A DNA stretch of 64,000 bases from the NCBI GenBank assembly GCA_020831625.1, contig JAFIGD010000019.1, positions 1 through 64,000 on the forward strand. Reading direction: 5' to 3'. Every line of letters starts with the position of its first letter. Positions within the stretch are counted from its first letter, which is position 1. The notes beneath the pieces were generated by a model. It was not told the origin of the DNA and made no database searches. It saw only the letters and a list, made by a program, of their open reading frames with translations. This stretch comes from Verrucomicrobiota bacterium (lineage in GTDB: Bacteria; Verrucomicrobiota; Kiritimatiellia; SS1-B-03-39; UBA6053). Both the position numbers and the translations under genes were made by a program. Positions 42,192 to 48,952 of this stretch are shown piece after piece.

Positions 42192-42441
42192 TCATGCCCG
42201 TCGCGCACCCTCAATCAAATCCCGCTTGATATCCTCCCAGTTCCGGCCCTGCAAATCACGGGGATCGGGGTCGAGATCCGCATCGTCGAAATATACCAGG
42301 GATTTCTCGAGGTTTCCTACACATGCGCAACGCAAGCGCGGGGCCTCCCACCAGATAAAAGTCCTGCAAAACGTCCATGGACATCAGGCGCTTCAACAGG
42401 GTCATCAGAGCGGGCGGCACCGCGTCGAAACAGAGGTTCAT
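42192..42441 (-). pseudogene. AbiEii-type nucleotidyltransferase, frameshifted
   Basis: The start MNLCFDAVPPALMTLLKRLM then QDFYLVGGPALALRM is a nucleotidyltransferase beginning of the AbiEii/AbiGii toxin type. Near 42310 the frame breaks: the continuation LEKSLVYFDDADLDPDPRDL and NWEDIKRDLIEGARRA reads in another frame to a TGA at 42192. The gene is also much shorter than full-length relatives. Its ATG overlaps the stop of the DUF6922 gene (ATGA), as expected for a toxin-antitoxin pair. It is probably non-functional, unless the shift is a sequencing error. Confidence 0.65.
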
Positions 42442-42746
42442 GCGTCCCAATTTCCGGTTTGTTGAACCGTATAGGCGCGGAAAGCCTCCCGCGGGAGACC
42501 AAACATCACCGCGAAATAGGCGATGGTTTTTTTATGCAGGGATCGGGCCCCCAACAAGGCCTCCCGTATCTCCGCTGGTGAATAAAACGCCCGGGTCAGC
42601 CGCACATCCTCGCGGGAGCCCCGATCCATCACCCGGCAGATCACGAAGCGTTTGTGCCGGGCCGCATCCACCGATGCGGGATCCACATCCCAAAACAGCG
42701 CGGGCGAAAGGTGTTGAAGAAACTCCTGCGTATTCATGTCATTCAT
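42438..42746 (-). CDS. DUF6922-like antitoxin-type protein
   Basis: The 102-residue protein (start MNDMNTQEFLQHL; a start 9 bp later is possible) shows ALFWDVDPASVDAARHKRFV, then RVMDRGSREDVRL and REALLGARSLHKKTIAYFAV. Proteins with this FWD...RFVIxRVxxxG pattern regularly precede AbiEii-like nucleotidyltransferases, exactly as here, and are thought to be their antitoxin partners. With the partner broken, this copy may be a leftover. Confidence 0.7.
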   Translation of the reverse strand: MNDMNTQEFLQHLSPALFWDVDPASVDAARHKRFVICRVMDRGSREDVRLTRAFYSPAEIREALLGARSLHKKTIAYFAVMFGLPREAFRAYTVQQTGNWDA

Positions 42747-42791
42747 TTTACAGGACCCGCACCGTTTCAGCAAGGGATTCGGATATAAATC

Positions 42792-42820
42792 TTGACGGCG
42801 GTCACTGTGTGCGCTAAATT
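42792..42820 (+). promoter_or_regulatory. Promoter of the Phd-PIN pair
   Basis: TTGACG (42792-42797), a 17-bp spacer and TAAATT (42815-42820) lie just before the antitoxin ATG at 42830. A small inverted repeat GCTA...TAGC overlaps the -10 and could be the autoregulatory operator. Confidence 0.5.
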
Positions 42821-42829
42821 TGTAGCACC

Positions 42830-43081
42830 ATGAAAACAGCAACGGTAAGAGACTTGCGTAATCATTATTCAGGACTTCTGGATTGGATTGCAGCGGGCGA
42901 AGAAATCCTCATCACCCGCAGGGGGCGTGTGGTCGCGCGACTTGTACCGGAGTCCGCTGATTCCGGAGAGAAAGCGGATTGGAAGCAGAGTCCGGCCATG
43001 CTTCGAAATCGTTCAGCCTTATCGCTTTCCTCACAACAGGATGTATCAGAGCTGTTGAAACAGAGTGCCGGAAAATGGTGA
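42830..43081 (+). CDS. Phd/YefM-type antitoxin
   Basis: The 83-residue protein begins MKTATVRDLRNHYSGLLDWI, then GEEILITRRGRVVARLVPES, the typical Phd/YefM DNA-binding half. The C-terminal half is polar and toxin-binding. It overlaps the PIN toxin start (ATGGTGA), which ensures coupled translation. As usual for this class the antitoxin comes first. Confidence 0.85.
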   Translation: MKTATVRDLRNHYSGLLDWIAAGEEILITRRGRVVARLVPESADSGEKADWKQSPAMLRNRSALSLSSQQDVSELLKQSAGKW

Positions 43082-43515
43082 CGTGCGCCGACACCAGTTT
43101 CCTTTTTTCGCTGTACGGGAATGATGCCAATACCGCACAGGCCCTGGGCTGGCTACAGGACCATCCTTGCGTGATTACGGTGACCCTCCTGAACGAATTC
43201 GAATTGGAGAACGCCCTTCGCTTTGCTGAATTTAAAAAATTCATCCCACACGAATCTGCGGACCGCTATTGGAAAGACTATCTGAAGGACCGTGATGCGG
43301 GGCGTATCCGCTTGGCCACCTGTAATTTGGCAGATCTGCTCTCCCGCGCTTCCAAATTATCGGAGGAGTGGACGCTCCGGCGGGGACACCGGAGTTTTGA
43401 CATCCTGCATGTAGCCGGTGCATGCATCTGTGAAGCGCAAAAGTTTCTGACCTTCGACAAAAATCAGGTCGACCTTGTTCGTCGTGTTGGCATTACGCCT
43501 TGTCCCGAGGGCTGA
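43075..43515 (+). CDS. PIN-domain toxin (VapC-like ribonuclease)
   Basis: Start at the ATG at 43075 (MVTCADTSFLFSLYG), 146 residues; the longer frame from 42979 only shadows the antitoxin gene. PIN acidic residues are visible: Asp6 in CADTSF, Glu in NEFELENAL and Asp in RSFDILHVAG, plus a late TFDKNQ. VapC-type enzymes cut tRNA or rRNA at single sites. It converges on rtcR (10-bp gap), an RNA-repair regulator. Confidence 0.85.
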   Translation: MVTCADTSFLFSLYGNDANTAQALGWLQDHPCVITVTLLNEFELENALRFAEFKKFIPHESADRYWKDYLKDRDAGRIRLATCNLADLLSRASKLSEEWTLRRGHRSFDILHVAGACICEAQKFLTFDKNQVDLVRRVGITPCPEG

Positions 43516-43525
43516 CGGTCACCCG

Positions 43526-45115
43526 TCACGCCCCCTTCACCATTTCCCAGCTCAGCCCGAATTTGGCGAGGTATTTGCGGATGCGGTCGGAATCGTTTTG
43601 GGTTTGTTTGATTTCGCGCGAGACATCGAAAAGGCGGCGGCCGGCTTCGGCCAGGGAGCGGCAATCCTGACAGACCCTGAGCACGGACTCCAGTTGCAGG
43701 CGGTCGAAGAGGTCGAGCTTCCGGAGCTTCTCCGCGCCGAGCAGCTTTTCCACCGTGGGGGCGGATTCCGGTTTGCGGGAGCCCCAGTGCTGTTGCAGGC
43801 GCTGAATTTCGTCGCGCACCCCCTCCTCGGTGATGCGCCCCTCGGTGGCGAGGGTGGCCATGCGGGTGACGGCAGCGTTGAGATCCCGGAAATTTCCGCG
43901 CCAGCGGGCATCCGGATGCAGGGCGAAATCGAGAAACGCCCTGGAGGCTTCGCGGTTGAAGCGGACACGTTTTCCGCTGCGCTGGGCGATTTGGTTGAGT
44001 TCGTATTCGAGGTTGGGTTCAATGTCCTCTTTGCGTTCGGCCAGTCCGGGAAGCACAAAGGTCCAGAGATGAATGCGGGTGAGCAGATCCTCGCGGAATT
44101 CCCCGCGCTCCACCTGCGCCTGCAAGTCCCGGTTGGTGCCGCAGATGAGCTGGAAGTTGCTCTTGACCGGAGTATCGGCGCCCAGGGGATAGAAGACCTT
44201 CTCCTCCACCGCCCGCAGGAGCATGGCCTGTTCGTCGAGCCCGAGTTCGCCAATTTCGTCGAGGAACAGCATGCCCTTGTTGGCGGCGCGCAACAGACCC
44301 GGCCGATCGGAGGCGGCACCGGTGTAGGCGCCTTTTTTATGACCGAACAATGCGGACATCGCGGCCTGTCCCTGCAGGGTGGCGCAGTTGACCTCCACAA
44401 ACTCTCCGCTCATGCCGCGCCGGTGCACCGCGAGATCGTAGATACGGCGGGCGAGCTGGGATTTGCCCGCCCCGGTGGGGCCCATCAGCAGAATGGGCTC
44501 GGTGGAGCGGATGGCCACCTGCTCGATGCGCGCGATGAGCCGGTTGAAGTCCGGATTCCGGGTGGGGATGCCGGATTTTAAAAAGGAAATGTCGTCGAGG
44601 GCCTGCTGCTCAAAGCGGCTGGCGAGTTGGTCGTAGCGGGCCAGGTCGAGGTCTATGATTTGATAGGTCCCCTCGGGGCCCTGGTTTTTGCGCAGGGCCG
44701 GGGAGGTTTGCAGGAGTTTGGCGGGAAAATGACGGGATTCGGTGAGCAGGAACAGACAGATCTGCATCACATGGCTGCCGGTGGTGATGTGCACCAGATT
44801 CCTGTCCTTCGGATTAAGCTTGAGATCGCGGGCGATGTCGAAGAGCGTGCCGTACACCTCCTGAAAATCCCAGACATCCGACATGTCGGTTTCCAGAACC
44901 TCGACGGCCGTCTCCGGCGACACCGACTGCAAGTCCCCCACCACTTGGTTGGTGAGCTTGTGGAAATTTTTCTGGGTCAGCAACACATACCGGTCCACCA
45001 CGAGGTCCTGCTGTTGGCAAATGGCCACGGAAGGGCGCCACTTGTGCCAGCGGTCCGTGCCCGTGGGGCGGTCCAAGGTGGGGCCCAAGGCCCCGATGAC
45101 AACGGTTTTTGACAT
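43526..45115 (-). CDS. rtcR: Sigma-54 activator of the RNA repair operon
   Basis: The 529-residue protein has an N-terminal CARF-like domain (1-170, MSKTVVIGALGPTLD ... NLVHITTGSHVMQI) that in RtcR binds tRNA ends with 2',3'-cyclic phosphate. The AAA+ domain (about 180-420) has Walker A GPTGAGKS (212-219) and the sigma-54 contact loop GAYTGA (262-267; Tyr instead of the usual Phe). A C-terminal helix-turn-helix follows. It is divergent from rtcAB and should activate the sigma-54 promoter at 45255. Confidence 0.95.
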   Translation of the reverse strand: MSKTVVIGALGPTLDRPTGTDRWHKWRPSVAICQQQDLVVDRYVLLTQKNFHKLTNQVVGDLQSVSPETAVEVLETDMSDVWDFQEVYGTLFDIARDLKLNPKDRNLVHITTGSHVMQICLFLLTESRHFPAKLLQTSPALRKNQGPEGTYQIIDLDLARYDQLASRFEQQALDDISFLKSGIPTRNPDFNRLIARIEQVAIRSTEPILLMGPTGAGKSQLARRIYDLAVHRRGMSGEFVEVNCATLQGQAAMSALFGHKKGAYTGAASDRPGLLRAANKGMLFLDEIGELGLDEQAMLLRAVEEKVFYPLGADTPVKSNFQLICGTNRDLQAQVERGEFREDLLTRIHLWTFVLPGLAERKEDIEPNLEYELNQIAQRSGKRVRFNREASRAFLDFALHPDARWRGNFRDLNAAVTRMATLATEGRITEEGVRDEIQRLQQHWGSRKPESAPTVEKLLGAEKLRKLDLFDRLQLESVLRVCQDCRSLAEAGRRLFDVSREIKQTQNDSDRIRKYLAKFGLSWEMVKGA

Positions 45116-45254
45116 GCTCTTTTCTTTCCGGGTTACGATGAAATTCTATGTTCCTAGACTCAAGGATAGAAAGTGTAAGTCAAAAAAGGAATCTCTTTTT
45201 ATGCTTTTCTTTTAACCCACTGAATGAGAGTTATTTGCAGGTTTACCGGATATT

Positions 45255-45271
45255 TTGGCACGCGCATTGCA
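45255..45271 (+). promoter_or_regulatory. Sigma-54 promoter of rtcAB
   Basis: TTGGCACGCGCATTGCA fits the consensus at every key position, with GG (45257-45258) and GC (45269-45270) 10 bp apart. The start point would be near 45282, only a few bases before the first ATG of rtcA. Upstream activator sites for RtcR should lie in 45116-45230. Confidence 0.85.
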
Positions 45272-45285
45272 ATAGGAAGGTCAGC

Positions 45286-46347
45286 ATGAACAACCAACAA
45301 AACAACATGGATCCCATTGATATCGACGGTTCTCAGGGCGAGGGCGGCGGACAGATTCTGCGCACGGCACTGAGTTTGTCGATGATCACGGGACGAACGG
45401 TTCGTCTGACCCGCATCCGGGCCGGACGGAAAAAGCCCGGACTGCTGCGTCAGCATCTTGCCGCCGTCCGGGCCGCGAAGGACCTGTGTTCCGCACAGGT
45501 GGAAGGAGACCGGCCGGGCAGTGAAGCGCTGACCTTCACGCCCGGACCGGTCGGGCACGGGGATTATCGGGTAGTGATCGGAACCGCCGGCAGCACCTCA
45601 CTGGTGTTGCAGACGGTGTTGCCGGCCATGCTGACCGCGCCGGGTCCGAGCACGATCCACGTGTTCGGTGGCACTCACAATCCCATGAGTCCACCCATCG
45701 AATTTTTGCAACGGAGCTTTCTCCCCCTGTTGAAGCGAATGGGCGCGGAGGTTTCCGTGGAGTTGATTCGTCCCGGCTTCTACCCCGCAGGGGGCGGAGA
45801 GTTGCGCATGACCGCACAGCCCTGCGACAAACTACAGCCCCTGGAATTGAAGCACCGCGGCGGCGTGAAGCGCCGTCAGATCCGGGCGGTCGTTGCCGGT
45901 CTGTCCGAGTCCATCGCCCGCCGCGAGATCAAGGAAGTGCACAGGCATCTGGAGATTCGCGACGTGGAGGTGGAGATCGTCTCCATGAAGGACAGCATCA
46001 GTCCCGGGAATGTGCTGCAACTGATCCTGGAGAGTGACGGGGTGACGGAGGTGTTCACCGCCTTTGGTCAGTTGGGGGTGAGTTCGGAGCAGGTGGCCCG
46101 CGACGTCTGCAAGCAGGCGCAGAAGTATTTGGCCGCGGACGTGCCCGTGGGCCGTTTTCTGGCCGATCAACTGCTGCTGCCCTTCGCAATGGCGGGGGGC
46201 GGACGCTTCCGCACCCTGCGTCCCTCCGGTCATACTCTCACCAATATCCAGGTGATCGAACGTTTTTTGCCGGTGTCCTTCCGGGTGGAAAAACTGGGCG
46301 ACGGCATGGTGGATCTTTTTGTGGAACCCAAAGGAGAAAAATCATGA
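45286..46347 (+). CDS. rtcA: RNA 3'-terminal phosphate cyclase
   Basis: RtcA converts RNA 3'-phosphate to 2',3'-cyclic phosphate through a covalent RtcA-His-AMP. The 353-residue protein has IDGSQGEGGGQILRTALSLS, IRAGRKKPGLLRQHL, GTHNPMSPPIEFLQR, RPGFYPAGGGE and the C-terminal HTLTNIQVIERFLP with the nucleotidylated His. Because the predicted transcript begins at about 45282, translation starts either almost leaderless at 45286 or at the ATG at 45307 (MDPIDIDGSQ). It overlaps rtcB by 4 bp. Confidence 0.95.
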   Translation: MNNQQNNMDPIDIDGSQGEGGGQILRTALSLSMITGRTVRLTRIRAGRKKPGLLRQHLAAVRAAKDLCSAQVEGDRPGSEALTFTPGPVGHGDYRVVIGTAGSTSLVLQTVLPAMLTAPGPSTIHVFGGTHNPMSPPIEFLQRSFLPLLKRMGAEVSVELIRPGFYPAGGGELRMTAQPCDKLQPLELKHRGGVKRRQIRAVVAGLSESIARREIKEVHRHLEIRDVEVEIVSMKDSISPGNVLQLILESDGVTEVFTAFGQLGVSSEQVARDVCKQAQKYLAADVPVGRFLADQLLLPFAMAGGGRFRTLRPSGHTLTNIQVIERFLPVSFRVEKLGDGMVDLFVEPKGEKS

Positions 46348-47738
46348 AAGAAAAACACTTGAGATTTCACGGCATTCCCGCGGAGTGCAACGAAGTGGCC
46401 ATGGTCGCCTGCAAAGCCTGGACGGCGGCGGGAAAAGACGACCGCGAGCTGGGACTCCTGCTGAAGACGATGGCCCGAAACGCGGAACCGTTTCTGCGTC
46501 ACGAACTGCTGGGGGATCTGGCGGCGGCGATGTGGGAGGTACAGGCAAAGCAGCGCGAGGACATGGCGGTGTACGAACCCAAGCCCTGGCACCAGTGGGG
46601 CACGGATATCGAGGGCACGTCCATCGACCAAATGAAAAACGCGGTGAAGCTGCCGGTGGCGGTGCGCGGGGCGCTGATGCCCGACGCGCATCTGGGATAC
46701 GGTCTGCCCATCGGCGGGGTGCTGGCCACCCGCAACGCGGTGATCCCCTACGCGGTGGGGGTCGATATCGCCTGCCGCATGAAAATGACGGTGCTGGATC
46801 TGCCCGCATCGGCGCTGGCCACCCACGAGAAAAAACTGGTCGAGGCGATCCACAGGGAAACCCGCTTCGGCATGGGCGCGCGCTTTGAAGACAAACGCGA
46901 ACATGCGGTTATGGATGCCGACTGGTCGGTGAGTCCCGTGACCCAACAGTTCAAAAACAAAGCCTGGGCGCAGTTGGGGACCAGCGGGAGCGGCAACCAC
47001 TTTGTGGAGTTTGGCGTGCTGACCCTCGATGCCCCCGATTTGGGACTGGAGGCGGGGCGCTATCTGGCTATGCTGTCGCACAGCGGCAGCCGGGGAACCG
47101 GCGCGCAGGTGGCCGCCCACTACAGCCGTCTGGCCATGGACGCGCATCCCGAACTCCCCAAACCGCTCAAACACCTGGCCTGGCTGGATCTCGACAGCGA
47201 TGCCGGTCAGGAATACTGGGCCGCCATGAGCCTGATGGGGCAGTATGCCGCCGCCAACCACGCCTGCATTCACCGCGCCATCGCGTCGCGTCTCGGCGCG
47301 GAAGTGCTGCTGGATCTGGAAAACCATCACAACTACGCCTGGAAAGAAACTCACGACGGCGAGGAGGTGATCGTGCACCGCAAAGGGGCCACGCCGGCGG
47401 GGGAAGGCGTGCTCGGCATCATTCCCGGCAGCATGGCCGACCCCGGCTTTGTGGTGCGCGGTAAAGGAAGTGTTTATGCGCTCGACTCCGCCTCGCACGG
47501 AGCCGGACGCCGCATGAGCCGCACCGCCGCCGCCAAGAAATTCAAGAACCTCAACCCCGAGGCCGAACTGAAAAAGCGGGGAGTCAAGCTGCTCTCCGCC
47601 GGACTGGACGAACTCCCGATGTGCTACAAAAACATTGAGGAGGTCATGGCCGCCCAGGCCGATCTGGTCGACATCGTGGCCCGCTTTGACCCCAAACTGG
47701 TGAAAATGGCTCCCGCTGGCGAAAAACCGGAGGATTGA
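46344..47738 (+). CDS. rtcB: RNA-splicing / tRNA repair ligase
   Basis: RtcB joins 2',3'-cyclic phosphate and 5'-OH RNA ends using GTP and Mn2+. The 464-residue protein shows PDAHLGYGLPIGGVLAT, GVDIACRM with the metal Cys, LGTSGSGNHFVEF, LSHSGSRGTG and HRKGATPAGEGVLGIIPGSM with the guanylylated His. The length is slightly above E. coli RtcB. It is translated with rtcA. No archease gene is in the window, as expected for an E. coli-type RtcB. Confidence 0.96.
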   Translation: MKEKHLRFHGIPAECNEVAMVACKAWTAAGKDDRELGLLLKTMARNAEPFLRHELLGDLAAAMWEVQAKQREDMAVYEPKPWHQWGTDIEGTSIDQMKNAVKLPVAVRGALMPDAHLGYGLPIGGVLATRNAVIPYAVGVDIACRMKMTVLDLPASALATHEKKLVEAIHRETRFGMGARFEDKREHAVMDADWSVSPVTQQFKNKAWAQLGTSGSGNHFVEFGVLTLDAPDLGLEAGRYLAMLSHSGSRGTGAQVAAHYSRLAMDAHPELPKPLKHLAWLDLDSDAGQEYWAAMSLMGQYAAANHACIHRAIASRLGAEVLLDLENHHNYAWKETHDGEEVIVHRKGATPAGEGVLGIIPGSMADPGFVVRGKGSVYALDSASHGAGRRMSRTAAAKKFKNLNPEAELKKRGVKLLSAGLDELPMCYKNIEEVMAAQADLVDIVARFDPKLVKMAPAGEKPED

Positions 47739-47904
47739 GCCTGGAAACCGAAATACGCTCTCCTTATGTGCATCATTGAAATTCCGATTTAGTGGCCTTT
47801 GCTGATTTTCCGACGTATTGGCGTGACACGTTCAACGCGTTGGGCATCGAAAGCGTCCCAATACCCACCTTGGCAGAACAGTAAATCCACCAAACAAATG
47901 CTTC
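47739..47904. other. Short gap between rtcB and the second PIN pair
   Basis: No gene and no clear terminator for rtcAB. Only the promoter region of the toxin gene at its right edge is recognisable. Confidence 0.3.
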
Positions 47905-47937
47905 TTGACATGCCGGGATAATTGGACAATTGTACAA
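47905..47937 (+). promoter_or_regulatory. Promoter and palindromic operator of the PIN toxin-antitoxin pair
   Basis: TTGACA (47905-47910) with a 17-bp spacer leads to AATTGT (47928-47933), which lies inside the palindrome TTGGACAATTGTACAA (47922-47937). The ATG follows 2 bp later, so the message is nearly leaderless and repressor binding would block the -10 box. Autoregulation by the toxin-antitoxin complex is likely. Confidence 0.6.
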
Positions 47938-47939
47938 GT

Positions 47940-48344
47940 ATGAAGAGTGAATCCATACTTGTTGATGCGTCTGCTGTTTTGGCCGTGCTTCTCGAAGAGC
48001 CTGAAAAATCATCGATTCTTGACGCGACAGTTGGCTGTGAAGCGAAGGTGCCGGGATGTCTGCGTTGGGAAATTGGAAACGCCTTTTCCGCAATGGTCAA
48101 ACGCGGCAGGCTTGAAGAACAAGACACTATTGCCGCATTACGAATTTTCGAAACCATTCCGGTTCAGGAAGTGGATGTGAACCTGGAAGACGCGCTTTCC
48201 CTGGCAGCCAAACACCAGATTTACGCATATGATGCGTACTATTTGGTGGCGGCAAAAAAACACAGGTTGGCGTTGTTGACTCTGGATGGAAGAATGAATG
48301 ATGTCGCCAGAGCGGAAGGAATCAGCCTAAAGGAGATCGTATGA
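47940..48344 (+). CDS. PIN-domain toxin (VapC-like), toxin-first gene order
   Basis: The 134-residue protein (ATG at 47940) shows SILVDASAVLAVLLEEPEKS with the first Asp, LRWEIGNAF with Glu, YAYDAYYLVAAKKHRLALLTLD with the late acidic pair, and MNDVARAEGI. It resembles VapC of the type that cleaves tRNA or rRNA. The partner antitoxin follows with a 4-bp overlap, the reverse of the usual order and of the first pair in this window. Confidence 0.85.
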   Translation: MKSESILVDASAVLAVLLEEPEKSSILDATVGCEAKVPGCLRWEIGNAFSAMVKRGRLEEQDTIAALRIFETIPVQEVDVNLEDALSLAAKHQIYAYDAYYLVAAKKHRLALLTLDGRMNDVARAEGISLKEIV

Positions 48345-48586
48345 AGGTCTATACGTACAGTGATGCACGGCAGAAATTCTCTTTGGTGTTAGAGTCTGCT
48401 CAGAAAGATGGGAAAGTCCTCGTTCGGCGGCGAGACGGCAGGCTGTTTTCAATCAGCCCGGAACGCACAACTAAATCCCCGTTTGACGTGAAAGGAATCC
48501 GCAGTTCGGTTACGACAGCGGATATTCTTGAGACTCTCCGGGAAACCCGGGCAGAACCATGCGCTGGTGATGACGCCACTCACTGA
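48341..48586 (+). CDS. Phd-like antitoxin of the second PIN pair
   Basis: The 81-residue protein begins MKVYTYSDARQKFSLVLESA, then DGKVLVRRRDGRLFSISPE, a short Phd/YefM-like unit, followed by a polar tail with TTADILETLRETR. It overlaps the toxin stop by 4 bp. A role as antitoxin follows from size, pairing and fold pattern. Confidence 0.75.
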   Translation: MKVYTYSDARQKFSLVLESAQKDGKVLVRRRDGRLFSISPERTTKSPFDVKGIRSSVTTADILETLRETRAEPCAGDDATH

Positions 48587-48701
48587 ACTCGTGTCGCACC
48601 ACAGCTTTCAACGCTCAGGGAGGGGTTCACCACCCGCGGAATACAACCTCTGATGGATTGAAGAACGTGCAGAGAGATCAACAGGAAGCTTAAAAGAATT
48701 C

Positions 48702-48729
48702 TTGCATATTATTGATAATAAATTATCAA
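48702..48729 (+). promoter_or_regulatory. Promoter with Fur-like inverted repeat for the FeoB-like operon
   Basis: TTGATAAT-AA-ATTATCAA (48712-48729) is a perfect 8-2-8 inverted repeat, one base longer than the classic Fur 7-1-7 core TGATAATNATTATCA. A -35-like TTGCAT (48702-48707) and a -10-like TATCAA (48724-48729) overlap it. The position just before a FeoB-like operon makes iron or metal control by a Fur-family repressor likely. Confidence 0.5.
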
Positions 48730-48736
48730 ATACTTA

Positions 48737-48952
48737 ATGCACTCCTTTTATTTTCGCACCTACACCGAATGGCGGCAGGCCTTGACCGAACGCTGTGGAA
48801 TTTCACTTACATCTGCGTATGCGCGCGGGCGCATTCAGGCGCTCCGGGATACAAAGGATCCCACCACCGCTGAGTTTACCCGAAAATACGGAGAGGCCTA
48901 TTTGCAACAGGTGATCCGCTGGTTTGAACAATCCGCAAAGGAAACCCATTGA
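48737..48952 (+). CDS. Small conserved-looking protein upstream of the FeoB-like gene
   Basis: The 71-residue protein (MHSFYFRTYTEWRQALTERC, then GISLTSAYARGRIQALRD and YGEAYLQQVIRWFEQSAKET) is soluble and has no named family that I recognise. Its stop overlaps the TTG start of the FeoB-like gene, and its ATG follows the Fur-like operator by 7 bp. By position it may play the part of FeoC/FeoA for the transporter, but no FeoA SH3 pattern is seen. Confidence 0.65.
   Translation: MHSFYFRTYTEWRQALTERCGISLTSAYARGRIQALRDTKDPTTAEFTRKYGEAYLQQVIRWFEQSAKETH

Noticed and set aside
42979-43074. N-terminal extension of the first PIN toxin
   Set aside because: It only overlaps the antitoxin in another frame; the PIN motif starts right after the ATG at 43075.
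45148-45285. Longer N terminus for rtcA
   Set aside because: It would place the start upstream of the sigma-54 promoter, and the extra residues do not resemble RtcA.
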